Positions 37,523-45,866 of a stretch of 45,866 nucleotides of DNA are shown here, one piece after another (positions within the stretch are counted from its first letter, which is position 1; each line of letters begins with the position of its first letter). The notes beneath the pieces were generated by a model. It had not been told where the DNA came from, did no database searches, and saw only the letters and a program-made list of their open reading frames with translations. Source of the stretch: Aquificota bacterium (GTDB lineage: Bacteria > Aquificota > Aquificia > Aquificales > QOAS01); contig JAADCT010000033.1 of NCBI GenBank assembly GCA_013154305.1, forward strand, positions 1 to 45,866, written 5' to 3'. The translations under genes and the position numbers were made by a program.

Positions 37523-38707
37523 ATGGTTTTCGGGTTTTTCCGGCGCAAACGCCGGGACGAAGAACCCCCGAAGGGCGAACCACCCTCCGTTAAAGAACTC
37601 CGAAAACTCCTCAAGGAGGGAAAGGCCGCCGAGGTCGTAAAACTTTTGAAGGACCGCCACCGCGAAAACGCCGAACTGACGGCCCTCTACTTTGAGGCCC
37701 TCGTGGAGGCCGGAAAGAGGGAGGAGGCCGAAAAACTCCTCAAGGAGGTCGGAAAGGAAAACCTCCCCCCCTCGGCGGTGGCCAAACTCCTCGAGGAACC
37801 GAAAGAGGAAAAAAAAGAAAGCCTCCTCGAAAAGTTTAAAAGGGGCTTGAGAAAGACGCGGGAATGGGTGGGCCTTTCGCGCTTTTTTTCCTCAAAGAGG
37901 AAGGTCGACGAGGAGTTTTACGAGGAGCTGGAGGAACTTCTCATAAAACTCGACCTGGGGGTGGACGAGGCCGTTTCCCTCGTCGAGGAGGTCAGAAAAA
38001 AGGGCCTTACCTCGGTCGAGGAGGTCAAGGAATACCTCAAAAAGAGGTTTAAGGAAGTCCTCTCCGGTTGCAGGGGCGGGCTGAACCTCTCCAAAAAACC
38101 CTCGGTAATTCTCTTCGTGGGGGTAAACGGGAGCGGTAAGACCACCTCGGTGGGAAAGCTGGCCTACAAACTGACCAAGGAGGGTAAGAAAGTCCTCGTC
38201 GTGGCCGCCGACACCTTCCGGGCGGCGGCGACCGAGCAACTCAAAGTTTGGGCCGAAAGGGCGAAGGCCGACTTCGTCGGCGACGGCGAGGGCGCCGACC
38301 CCGGCGCCGTCCTCTACCGGGGCCTCAAAAAGGCCTTTGAGGAGGGCTACGACGCCGTTTTGGTCGACACGGCCGGCCGCCTCCACACCAAGGAACACCT
38401 CCTCAGGGAAATGCAAAAACTGGTCAAGGTGGTTAAAAAGTTCGACCCCGAAGGACCCTCCGAGGTTCTGCTCGTTTTGGACGCCACCATAGGTCAAAAC
38501 TCGATAAACCAGGCCAAGATGTTTTCCTCGGCCGTCGACCTGACCGGAATAATTTTGACCAAACTCGACGGGACGGCCAAAGGCGGCGCCGTAATACCGA
38601 TATGTAAAAAACTGAAACTGCCGGTCAAGTTCGTAGGCGTCGGCGAGGGCGTCGAGGACCTCCAGCCCTTCGACCCCGACAAGTTCGTCGAGGCGATGTT
38701 CGATTAA
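37523..38707 (+). CDS. ftsY: Signal recognition particle receptor FtsY
   Basis: GVNGSGKTTSVGKLAYKL, VAADTFRAAATEQL, DTAGRLHTKEHLLREM, TKLDGTAKGG. Confidence 0.97.
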   Translation: MVFGFFRRKRRDEEPPKGEPPSVKELRKLLKEGKAAEVVKLLKDRHRENAELTALYFEALVEAGKREEAEKLLKEVGKENLPPSAVAKLLEEPKEEKKESLLEKFKRGLRKTREWVGLSRFFSSKRKVDEEFYEELEELLIKLDLGVDEAVSLVEEVRKKGLTSVEEVKEYLKKRFKEVLSGCRGGLNLSKKPSVILFVGVNGSGKTTSVGKLAYKLTKEGKKVLVVAADTFRAAATEQLKVWAERAKADFVGDGEGADPGAVLYRGLKKAFEEGYDAVLVDTAGRLHTKEHLLREMQKLVKVVKKFDPEGPSEVLLVLDATIGQNSINQAKMFSSAVDLTGIILTKLDGTAKGGAVIPICKKLKLPVKFVGVGEGVEDLQPFDPDKFVEAMFD

Positions 38708-38972
38708 ACCCCCCGCCCCGCCCCTTTTGCGGCCTTTGAAGTTGTAGAAAGACCTGAGGCGACGAACCTATCCTCAAAGCCGAGGGTGAAGCAGGCGTTG
38801 AGTCAACCCCGTTTCAAATTCCGCCAAGAGACCGTAAAAACGCCGACCGCCTGTCGGTTTCGGAAAAGGACGGTTCCCTAAAAGGGAACGAATTCGAAGT
38901 TGACCTCGGAAAGGAGGGTAGAGCCCGAAATTACCCTTCCGGGGAAGGTTTCCGGAAACCCCGCTTCGGCAG

Positions 38973-39316
38973 TGGAGGCGGCGGGAATCGAACCCGCGTC
39001 CGGAGACGCCGGGCCTCCGAGGCTCTACAGGCTTAGCCGGTGTTTTGGTTCCGCCCTGCGGGCGTCCACCGGCAAACTCCCGCAGGGGGTCCCGCCGCAG
39101 GCGTCGGCTCCGCCCCCGGCGGGCGGGGGGCGGAGCCCCAGCGCCCTCGTTTGACGCCCTTAGGCGGCCGGGCGCAAGCCGCCTAAGGACGGGCTGCCGT
39201 TAATTAGGCAGCCAAAGCGAGCTCAGCTTCGGGAGCTGTTGCTGGCGGCTGTTACGGGTGCCACCCGGCCTGCTCCTCGGGGCCCGACCAGTCCCCGTCG
39301 AAACCTCGTCGCCCCC
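38973..39316 (-). ncRNA. ssrA: Transfer-messenger RNA (tmRNA)
   Basis: 5' GGGGGCGACGAGGTTTCGACGGGGAC..., 3' GCGGGTTCGATTCCCGCCGCCTCCA; the acceptor stem pairs with G3-U70. Tag reading frame at 39236-39207 encodes APEAELALAA then TAA. Confidence 0.97.
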
Positions 39317-39363
39317 TACCGCGGGGTTTCCAAGGAACCTTCCCTCACTTAGAGAAATTTAAA

Positions 39364-39401
39364 ACGGGAAAAACCGGAGGTGTTGACGAAAATCAACCTC
39401 C
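39364..39401 (-). terminator. Terminator after rplT
   Basis: On the minus strand, GGAGGTTGA-TTTTCG-TCAACACCTCC followed by GGTTTTTCCCG. Confidence 0.7.
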
Positions 39402-39402
39402 C

Positions 39403-39753
39403 TCAGGCGGCGAGGGCCTCCTTGGCCTTGTCGACCAACTTTTGGAAGGCCTCGGGGTCGCGAACAGCTATGTCGGCCAAAACCTTGCGGTCGAGCTCAA
39501 CGCCCGCCTTCTGCAGGCCGTGGATAAACCTCGAGTAGTTAAGCCCGTAGGGTCTTACGGCGGCGTTGATGCGCGCAATCCAAAGACGCCTCATTTGACG
39601 CTTGCGCAGCCGCCTGTGGACGTATTGGTAGTAGAGGGCCTTCATTACGCCCTCTTTGGCCTTGCGGTAGTTTTTCCTCCTTCCGTAAAAACCCTTTGCG
39701 AGTTTCAGGATTTTCTTCTTTCTCCTTCTGGACGAGGGTCCTTTGACGCGCAT
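39403..39753 (-). CDS. rplT: 50S ribosomal protein L20
   Basis: [59 protein letters not shown]. Confidence 0.97.
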   Translation of the reverse strand: MRVKGPSSRRRKKKILKLAKGFYGRRKNYRKAKEGVMKALYYQYVHRRLRKRQMRRLWIARINAAVRPYGLNYSRFIHGLQKAGVELDRKVLADIAVRDPEAFQKLVDKAKEALAA

Positions 39754-39785
39754 AGCAAGCAAGGTTATTTTACCAAACGGGGAGC

Positions 39786-40271
39786 TCAGCCGCTCCCGGA
39801 AACCCCCTTAAGGAGTTCCAAAATTTTTTTAACCCCTTCGCGGGAGGGGGTCAGGTAGTAGGTTTTCCCCTCGTCGGTCGTAACGACCAGCGTCGGAACC
39901 CGGTAGTATTGGATAAACCGCGGAAAGGTAAAGTCGCCGATGGCCTCGAAAAAGCGGGCGGCGTCGTCGGGCCGGCCTTCGACGATGCGAATGAGCCCGA
40001 GCATGTACTTACTTTCGTCAAACTTGTCGTAGGTGTGGGCAAAAGCCTTTTTCGCCTCGCGGAGAAAGTACTCGTCGCCCTCCGAAAGCAGGTAGTCGAC
40101 GAAGTAGTTAAACCCCTCCACGAAGAGCTTTTCCGCCGGGTCCATTCCGTGGGTGAGGTAGTCAAAAGCCGTCTCTATGTAGGTCTCAACGTTGTCGTAG
40201 GGCGCGTAGGGTGCCTCCTTGGTTTCGAAAAAGGCCGGATGACCCTTGTAGATTTGAACCTCGTAGCGCAT
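39786..40271 (-). CDS. Hypothetical protein
   Basis: 161 aa ORF with normal codon usage, no family recognised ([45 protein letters not shown]...). Confidence 0.6.
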   Translation of the reverse strand: MRYEVQIYKGHPAFFETKEAPYAPYDNVETYIETAFDYLTHGMDPAEKLFVEGFNYFVDYLLSEGDEYFLREAKKAFAHTYDKFDESKYMLGLIRIVEGRPDDAARFFEAIGDFTFPRFIQYYRVPTLVVTTDEGKTYYLTPSREGVKKILELLKGVSGSG

Positions 40272-40352
40272 CTAAACCTTATTAGACCACCGGCCCGCTT
40301 TCTTTTTAAGAGCTTCCTCAGAGGGGGCGTCCGGGACCAAATTTCCTAACCG

Positions 40353-41258
40353 ATGGAGACGGCTCCCTCTTACCTGAAACTCCTCGAAACGGGCGAACTT
40401 AAAGAGCGCGTCGAGCTTTTAAAGGAAAAATTGGCCGCCTGCACCGTTTGCCCCCACCACTGCAAGGTCGACCGCCTTTCGGGCCGCGTCGGCTTTTGCC
40501 GGACCCCCTACTTGGTCCGGGTATCCTCGGCCTTTCTCCACCGGGGGGAGGAAAGACCCATTCGCGGCCACCGCGGAAGCGGCACCGTCTTCTTCTCCTG
40601 GTGTAACATGAAGTGCGTCTACTGCCAAAACTACGACATATCCCAACTGGGCGAAGGCGTCGACGTTACCCCCCGCGAGCTGGCCCAAATTATGCTCCGG
40701 CTGCAGGAAATGGGGGCCCACAACGTTAACCTGGTAACGCCCTCCCACGTCGTTCCCCAGATAGTGGAGGCCGTTTACCTGGCCGCCCAAGGGGGATTAA
40801 AAATTCCCCTCGTTTACAACACCTCGAGTTACGACGACCTCGAAACTTTGCGCCTCCTCGAGGGCATAGTTGACATTTATCTGCCCGACCTGAAGTACAT
40901 GCGCGAGGAAAACGGCCGGCGCTACTCAAAGGTCAAAAACTACCCCGAGGTGGCAAAGGCCGCCATTAAGGAGATGCACCGGCAGGTGGGAAACCTCAAA
41001 CTCGACCCCTACGGGGTGGCCTACCGGGGAGTTTTGGTCCGCCATCTGGTTTTGCCCAACGACCTTTCAAACTCCTTTGAGGCAATCGACTTTCTCGCCT
41101 CCGTCGAAAGGGGCCTTGCCGTAAACGTAATGGGCCAATACAGGCCCTACTACAAAGCCCTCGACTATCCGGAGCTGGCCCGCCCCGTCTTTCCCCACGA
41201 GGTCGAGCGCGTCAAAGAGTACGCCCGCCAAAAGGGCCTTTGGCTCATCGAGGATTGA
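40353..41258 (+). CDS. Radical SAM protein, PflA-like
   Basis: CTVCPHHCKVDRLSGRVGFC upstream motif and radical SAM CNMKCVYCQNYD. Confidence 0.85.
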   Translation: METAPSYLKLLETGELKERVELLKEKLAACTVCPHHCKVDRLSGRVGFCRTPYLVRVSSAFLHRGEERPIRGHRGSGTVFFSWCNMKCVYCQNYDISQLGEGVDVTPRELAQIMLRLQEMGAHNVNLVTPSHVVPQIVEAVYLAAQGGLKIPLVYNTSSYDDLETLRLLEGIVDIYLPDLKYMREENGRRYSKVKNYPEVAKAAIKEMHRQVGNLKLDPYGVAYRGVLVRHLVLPNDLSNSFEAIDFLASVERGLAVNVMGQYRPYYKALDYPELARPVFPHEVERVKEYARQKGLWLIED

Positions 41259-41263
41259 AAAAA

Positions 41264-41284
41264 GCCCGCGCCTTCGGCGCGGGA
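41264..41284 (-). terminator. Terminator of hisB
   Basis: CCCGCGCC-TTC-GGCGCGGG; on the minus strand followed by CTTTTTTC. Confidence 0.75.
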
Positions 41285-41294
41285 ACCTTCCCTC

Positions 41295-41873
41295 TCAAAT
41301 TACCCCCTTGGTGGAGGGAATGCCGCCGCCGACGGGCGTAACGGCGTCCTTGAGCGTCAGGGCGAAGGACTTAAAGCAGGCCTCGGCTATGTGGTGGAGG
41401 TTGTAGCCGCGCTCGACCTTTACGTGGAGGGTCGAGCGGCTTTCGAGGGCAAAACCCTTAAAAAACTCCCAAATGAGCTCAAAGTCGAAGGTCGTAATCT
41501 TTCCCCTGAGGGTTTTCTTGTTGTGGTAAAAGAGGCCCCGACCGGAGAAGTCTATCGAACTGAGAACGAGCGCCTCGTCCATGGGGACGATGCTCCAGCC
41601 GAAGCGTTTTATGCCGCGGGCGTCGCCGAGGGCCTTCCTGACGGCAATTCCGAGCGTCAGGCCGCAGTCCTCGACCAGGTGGTGGTGGGAGACGTGAACG
41701 TCGCCGTCGGCCACCACCTTGAGGTCAAAACGCCCGTGCTTGGCAAAGCTTTCGAGCATGTGGTTTAAGAACCCTATCGGGGTCTTTACCTCGTAGTTTC
41801 CCTCCCCGTCGAGGTTTATCCAAATCTCGACGTCGGTTTCCTTGGTCGTTCTCCGAACCAGGGCCTCCCTCAT
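41295..41873 (-). CDS. hisB: Imidazoleglycerol-phosphate dehydratase
   Basis: [50 protein letters not shown]. Confidence 0.96.
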   Translation of the reverse strand: MREALVRRTTKETDVEIWINLDGEGNYEVKTPIGFLNHMLESFAKHGRFDLKVVADGDVHVSHHHLVEDCGLTLGIAVRKALGDARGIKRFGWSIVPMDEALVLSSIDFSGRGLFYHNKKTLRGKITTFDFELIWEFFKGFALESRSTLHVKVERGYNLHHIAEACFKSFALTLKDAVTPVGGGIPSTKGVI

Positions 41874-41899
41874 AGGGGTTCATACTATTTCACTCTTTG

Positions 41900-42784
41900 A
41901 TGTCGGAAGTTTTTAACAAAACCCTCAGGGAGTTTCTCAAAGAGAACAAACTTTCGGTGGGCGACAACGCCGTCTTCCTCTTTAGGGCCCTCGGAATAGA
42001 GGACCGCGTGGACCTGAAGCGGCTGGAGGAGGAGCTGGGCGAGGTGGCCAAAATGTCCAAGTCCAAGGCCAACACCGTCGACCCCGAAAGCGTCGTCGAG
42101 CGCTACGGGGCCGACACCGTCCGGCTTTACGTCCTCTTTGCGGCTCCGCCCGAGAGGGACTTCGAGTGGATAGAAAGCGGCATAGAGGGGGCCCATCGCT
42201 TTTTAAACCGCCTTTGGGACTTCGTCGTTAAAAGTTTGCCCCTCTTTGAGGGTCTGGAAGGAAAGCCCGACCAATCGAAGCTTTCCAAAAGGGCCAAGGA
42301 GGTCCGCCGAAAGACGCATCGAACGATTAAAAAGTTCGCCGAGGAGATGGAAAAGGACTACCAATTTAACACCGCCATAGCGGCCGTTATGGAGCTCCTC
42401 AACGAGGTCGAAAGGTTCAAACCCGAAAACGAGGAGGAGAAAAAGGTCCTCAAGGAGGCGGCCGAAACGATGCTGAAGCTCCTCTATCCGATAACCCCCC
42501 ACGTTTGCGAGGAACTTTGGGAAAAAATGGGCAAAAAAACGCGCCTTTACGCCGAACCCTATCCCGAGCCCGACGAGGAGGCCCTCAAGGTGGAGGAGGT
42601 GGAAATTCCCGTTCAGGTCAACGGAAAGGTCCGCGCCAAGGTGGTCGTTCCCGTCGGCGCCTCCCAAGAGGAGGTTCTGAAGGCGGCCACCGCCCACCCG
42701 TCGGTGGCCAAACACCTCGAAGGAAAGGAACTGAAGAAGGTCGTCTACGTTCCCAACCGACTGATAAACCTGGTGGTGAAGTAG
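41900..42784 (+). CDS. leuS': Leucyl-tRNA synthetase beta (C-terminal) subunit
   Basis: 294 aa; EVAKMSKSKANTVDPESVVERYGADTVRLYVLFAAPPERDFEWIESGIEGAHRFLNRLW and C-terminal anticodon-binding domain; no catalytic N-terminal half adjacent. Confidence 0.92.
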   Translation: MSEVFNKTLREFLKENKLSVGDNAVFLFRALGIEDRVDLKRLEEELGEVAKMSKSKANTVDPESVVERYGADTVRLYVLFAAPPERDFEWIESGIEGAHRFLNRLWDFVVKSLPLFEGLEGKPDQSKLSKRAKEVRRKTHRTIKKFAEEMEKDYQFNTAIAAVMELLNEVERFKPENEEEKKVLKEAAETMLKLLYPITPHVCEELWEKMGKKTRLYAEPYPEPDEEALKVEEVEIPVQVNGKVRAKVVVPVGASQEEVLKAATAHPSVAKHLEGKELKKVVYVPNRLINLVVK

Positions 42785-42788
42785 ACCT

Positions 42789-43325
42789 TTAAGGGGAGGA
42801 GAGCTTTCCGAACATAAAGGGTTTGGTCCTCTTGTACCTTCCCATTAAGGTGGCGTTTTCTATTACGTGCCCCTCGAGGGCCCTTTCGACCTCCTCCCTC
42901 GTTGCCCCCGGTTTCAGGTTCGGTTCGTAGTCGAGGGCGTAGAGTTCGAAGTAGTAGCGGTGGGGTCCGTCCCACGGGGGCGGGCAGGGACCGCCGTAGC
43001 CGACGAAACCGAAGTCGTTAACGCCCTGAAGGATGCCCTTTTCGAGGACCGGTTTTTTGGGCAGGTTTCTCGGAAGGCCCTTTACCGTAGGCGGTATGGA
43101 GTAAACGAGCCAGTGGGTAAAGTCGCCGGCGGGTGCGTCCGGGTCGTGCATTATCAGGACCAAACTTTTGGTCCCTTCGGGAATTTCGGAAAAGACCAGC
43201 GGAGGGCTTTCGTTTTTACCGTCGCAGGTAAAGGTTTGGGGTATCGTTCCCCCGTTTTCGAAGGCGGGACTGGAGATTTTCAAACCGAAAACGAGGGCCG
43301 GAATTAAAAGAAACAGCTTCCTCAT
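42789..43325 (-). CDS. YbhB/YbcL (PEBP, Raf kinase inhibitor-like) family protein
   Basis: Signal peptide; GTIPQTFTCDGKNESPPL, LVLIMHDPDAPAGDFTHWLVYSIPP, GYGGPCPPPWDGPHRYYFELYALD. Confidence 0.95.
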   Translation of the reverse strand: MRKLFLLIPALVFGLKISSPAFENGGTIPQTFTCDGKNESPPLVFSEIPEGTKSLVLIMHDPDAPAGDFTHWLVYSIPPTVKGLPRNLPKKPVLEKGILQGVNDFGFVGYGGPCPPPWDGPHRYYFELYALDYEPNLKPGATREEVERALEGHVIENATLMGRYKRTKPFMFGKLSSP

Positions 43326-43389
43326 AAGGAGGGAAATTTAGGACCCGCCGGGGTCCTTTCACCGAAAGACCGTCCGAGGAGAAGGTTTT

Positions 43390-44997
43390 TCAGCTTCCTT
43401 CCCCGGAAAGGACCTTTTCCAGCTCCCAAACGGGCATGGGTTTGTAAAAGTACCAACCCTGGGCGTGGGTGACGCCGACCTCTTTAAGGGTTTTGGCCTG
43501 CTCTTCGGTTTCGACGCACTCGGCTATCGTTTCCAGACCGAGTTCTTTGGTAAAGCCCACCACCGAGTTTACGATGGCCTTGGCCTCGTTGTTTTCGAAG
43601 TAGCTTCTGACGAGGGAGCAGTCTAGCTTAATGGCCTCGACCACCCCTTTGGAAACGAGGTCGATGACCAGTTTGAGGGAGGAGTAGCCGGTTCCGAAGT
43701 CGTCGATGGCAAAGCGCAAACCGTGGGCCGAGTGGAGGAATTCCAAAAATTCGACCTCGTCGAGGAGAAACTGCTCCGTAATTTCCAAGGAGAGGTCGAG
43801 ACCCTCCTCCTTAAAGCGGTTTATGGTTTCGACGAGCTTTTTCTGGTATTCGGGATTTTTCAGGTCCACCGCCGAGGTGTTTACGAACACCTCCTTTTTG
43901 AACCTCTTGAGGTAGGGAAGGTATTCGACCAACTTGTCGAGGACCTGAAGGTCGAAGTCGGTTATCAGGTTCATTTCGTAAATGAGTTCGATGAACTTGC
44001 CCACCGGGAGGTAGGAGCCGTTTTGTTTGACCCGAATGAGGGCCTCCAGGTGGGCAACTTTTCCCGTTTTCAGGTCCACTATCGGCTGAAAGTGAACGTC
44101 GACGGCCCTCTCTTTCAAAATCCTTTCTATCTCGTTGAGGACCCGCTTTTTGAGACCCAAACTGGAGAGAATTTGGTCTATCAGCTCCGCGTTGAGGTAG
44201 AGAACGCCGTCGCCGGCGAGAAACTTTTCGGCGTAAAAGAGGATTTTGAAAACCTCGTCGGCGTCCTTGGTAATCAGGGAGGAAAACTTTCCGGTAACTA
44301 TCGAAATTCGGGGCCTTACGGGGAGGTTGTAAAGTTCCTGAAGCCGTTCGAGGTAGTCGAACAGTTCCTTTTCTATCGCGTAAGGGTCCCTCTCGTTGTC
44401 GGAAACGACGACCACGAAGTAGCCGCCGGCCACCTGCGAGTAGTAAAAGCCGTACTTAAAGGCCAGACTTTTTAAAACCCTCTCTATCGCCTCTATGACG
44501 CGGTCGCCGACCGAGATGCCAAAGAGCTGATTTATCGACCGAAGCTTTTTAACGTTTACGACGCTGACGAAAAAGACGCGGTTTTCGTCCAAAAGCCTTT
44601 GAATGAGCTTTAGCAGTTTACTTTTGGAAACGTAGTAGGGATTGTCCTCGCCCAGTTCTTCTATTTTCTCGTAGTCGAGAATGACCTCGGCGGCCGTCTC
44701 TTCGTCGACCTTAAAGACCTCCAGAAGGAGTTTTTTGTATCCTTCGGCGGTGGGATACTTTCCGACGGTGGCCGCCGAAGGGAGTTCCTTTTCGAAGGTT
44801 TCCTTAAGGGGACAGGAGTAACCGGGAATTTCAAAACAGGGAACCGAAAAGCCGAAGTTGAATTCGTAACAGCGGCAGGATTGGGGTTTGACGGCCGCCT
44901 TTTTGGCCGCCTCGTTGGCAAATTCCACCGTCAGGTCCCTTTTCAGTATGAGAACCGGAAACTTCAGCAGGTCCAAAGCCTTCCAATCCCTTTCCAT
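43390..44997 (-). CDS. PAS-like/GGDEF(degenerate)/EAL domain protein
   Basis: EAL domain intact by motif (HLEALIRV, LEITEQFL, FAIDDFGTGYSSL, ETIAECVE, AQGWYFYKPM); GGDEF position reads AGGYF. Confidence 0.88.
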   Translation of the reverse strand: MERDWKALDLLKFPVLILKRDLTVEFANEAAKKAAVKPQSCRCYEFNFGFSVPCFEIPGYSCPLKETFEKELPSAATVGKYPTAEGYKKLLLEVFKVDEETAAEVILDYEKIEELGEDNPYYVSKSKLLKLIQRLLDENRVFFVSVVNVKKLRSINQLFGISVGDRVIEAIERVLKSLAFKYGFYYSQVAGGYFVVVVSDNERDPYAIEKELFDYLERLQELYNLPVRPRISIVTGKFSSLITKDADEVFKILFYAEKFLAGDGVLYLNAELIDQILSSLGLKKRVLNEIERILKERAVDVHFQPIVDLKTGKVAHLEALIRVKQNGSYLPVGKFIELIYEMNLITDFDLQVLDKLVEYLPYLKRFKKEVFVNTSAVDLKNPEYQKKLVETINRFKEEGLDLSLEITEQFLLDEVEFLEFLHSAHGLRFAIDDFGTGYSSLKLVIDLVSKGVVEAIKLDCSLVRSYFENNEAKAIVNSVVGFTKELGLETIAECVETEEQAKTLKEVGVTHAQGWYFYKPMPVWELEKVLSGEGS

Positions 44998-45003
44998 GGG
45001 GTC

Positions 45004-45210
45004 TTAGGCCTCCGACCACCTTTCGAGGGGTTTGGCCTCTTCGGGCACCATGTTGGGTATTCCGTCGATTACCTCGTAATACACCCGGCAGTTTTGACAC
45101 ACGAGTGCGTTCCTGACGCGGTCGTATTCGACGTCGCCCTTGCACCGCGGGCACGCCAATATTTCCAGAAGCTCCTCCAGTAAAAATTCGTCCCTGCTCT
45201 TTTCCGTCAT
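45004..45210 (-). CDS. Trm112/YcaR-family zinc protein
   Basis: LLEILACPRCKGDVEYDRVRNALVCQNCRVYYEVIDGIPNMVPEEAKPL. Confidence 0.9.
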   Translation of the reverse strand: MTEKSRDEFLLEELLEILACPRCKGDVEYDRVRNALVCQNCRVYYEVIDGIPNMVPEEAKPLERWSEA

Positions 45211-45287
45211 CGTAGAGCAATTAAATCAAACTCCGCGAGGTAAAAACATTGTTTGGCGTCAGCTTCGGGGAAAAATACTTTCGTCAA

Positions 45288-45749
45288 ATGGCGGTTAGAA
45301 GTTACTACTTTGCCTACGGTTCGAACCTAAATCCCGAACGAATGACCGAAAGAGGGGTGAAGTTTTACTCCTTCAAAAGGGCTTTTTTGAAAAACTTTCG
45401 CCTCACCTTTGACAAGGTTTGTAGAACTTTTCCTCCCTCCTTCGGATGCGCAACGATTAGACCCTCTTTCGGAACGAAGGTGGAGGGTCTCCTCTACGAG
45501 GTCGACTTCGGTCAGGCAACCTCCCGACTGGACCGCTTTGAGGCCTTTCCCGACCACTACGGGCGGACCTTTTTGGAGGTTCTCCTCCCCTCGGGGGAAA
45601 AGGTTTGGGCCTTTACTTATTTGGCGGCCCCCGACAAACTTAAAGAGGGCCTAAAACCCCATCCCGATTACTTGGCCCACCTGCTGAAAGCGTGCGAACT
45701 CGGTCTTCTTTCGCCCGAATATTGCGAATTTTTAAAAACCTTCAAGTAG
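45288..45749 (+). CDS. Gamma-glutamylcyclotransferase-like family protein
   Basis: YYFAYGSNLNPERMTERG signature; GLLYEVDFGQATSRLDRFEAFPDHYGRTFLEV. Confidence 0.85.
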   Translation: MAVRSYYFAYGSNLNPERMTERGVKFYSFKRAFLKNFRLTFDKVCRTFPPSFGCATIRPSFGTKVEGLLYEVDFGQATSRLDRFEAFPDHYGRTFLEVLLPSGEKVWAFTYLAAPDKLKEGLKPHPDYLAHLLKACELGLLSPEYCEFLKTFK

Positions 45750-45773
45750 AGCGTTTTTTGTTTGTTCTATAAA

Positions 45774-45866
45774 GTTTCAATTCTAAATTCCACTAAGTTG
45801 CGATAAAACAATCACTCTACCGCCGGGCTGACGCTGTGGAAAAGTGGGTTTCAATTCCACTAAGTG
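45774..45866 (-). CRISPR. Edge of a CRISPR array (degenerate terminal repeat, one spacer, truncated second repeat)
   Basis: GTTTCAATTCTAAATTCCACTAAGTTGCGATAAAAC (45774-45809), 38-nt spacer (45810-45847), GTTTCAATTCCACTAAGTG (45848-end). The reverse complement ends in ATTGAAAC, the common type I/III 5'-handle, suggesting minus-strand transcription. Confidence 0.72.

Noticed and set aside
38708-38972. Possible SRP (4.5S) or RNase P RNA next to ftsY
   Set aside because: No GGAAGGNAGCAGCC-type SRP apical motif and no RNase P GAGGAAAGUC/ACAGAA core seen on either strand.
38900-39154. 84-aa plus-strand ORF
   Set aside because: Lies over the antisense of tmRNA and its flank.

Overview
The window is 45.9 kb of a compact, GC-rich bacterial chromosome. 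The best taxonomic guess is Aquificota, possibly Desulfurobacteriaceae, based on the tmRNA tag APEAELALAA, a split LeuRS beta subunit and a stand-alone Pol I 5'-nuclease. It is mostly housekeeping genes that alternate strands frequently. Main content: hydantoinase B, 5'-3' exonuclease, MBL-fold protein, GlcF-like Fe-S protein, Skp/OmpH, MazG, M48 protease, TorD-like chaperone, a two-gene prefoldin-like operon, a 6S-RNA-like gene upstream of fthC, RNase Y, ABC-3 permease, SAM hydroxide adenosyltransferase, DnaC-like ATPase, Acs, PheS, a KamA-family radical SAM protein, the rpsF-ssb-rpsR-rplI operon with a putative S6:S18 leader, envelope and sugar genes, a split transketolase, a strand-interleaved type II secretion locus (C,D,E,F,G,I,J,K,L,M,N-like) with an embedded clostripain-family lipoprotein protease, HflX, AtpZ, FtsY, tmRNA, L20, a radical SAM protein, HisB, split LeuRS beta, a PEBP, an EAL protein with degenerate GGDEF, Trm112, a GGCT-like protein, and the edge of a CRISPR array. 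The items most worth following up are the bacterial prefoldin pair, the structured RNA candidate upstream of gspD, the T2SS/C11-protease locus and the KamA-like enzyme lacking the lysine-recognition residues. All family calls come from reading motifs; no database search was run.
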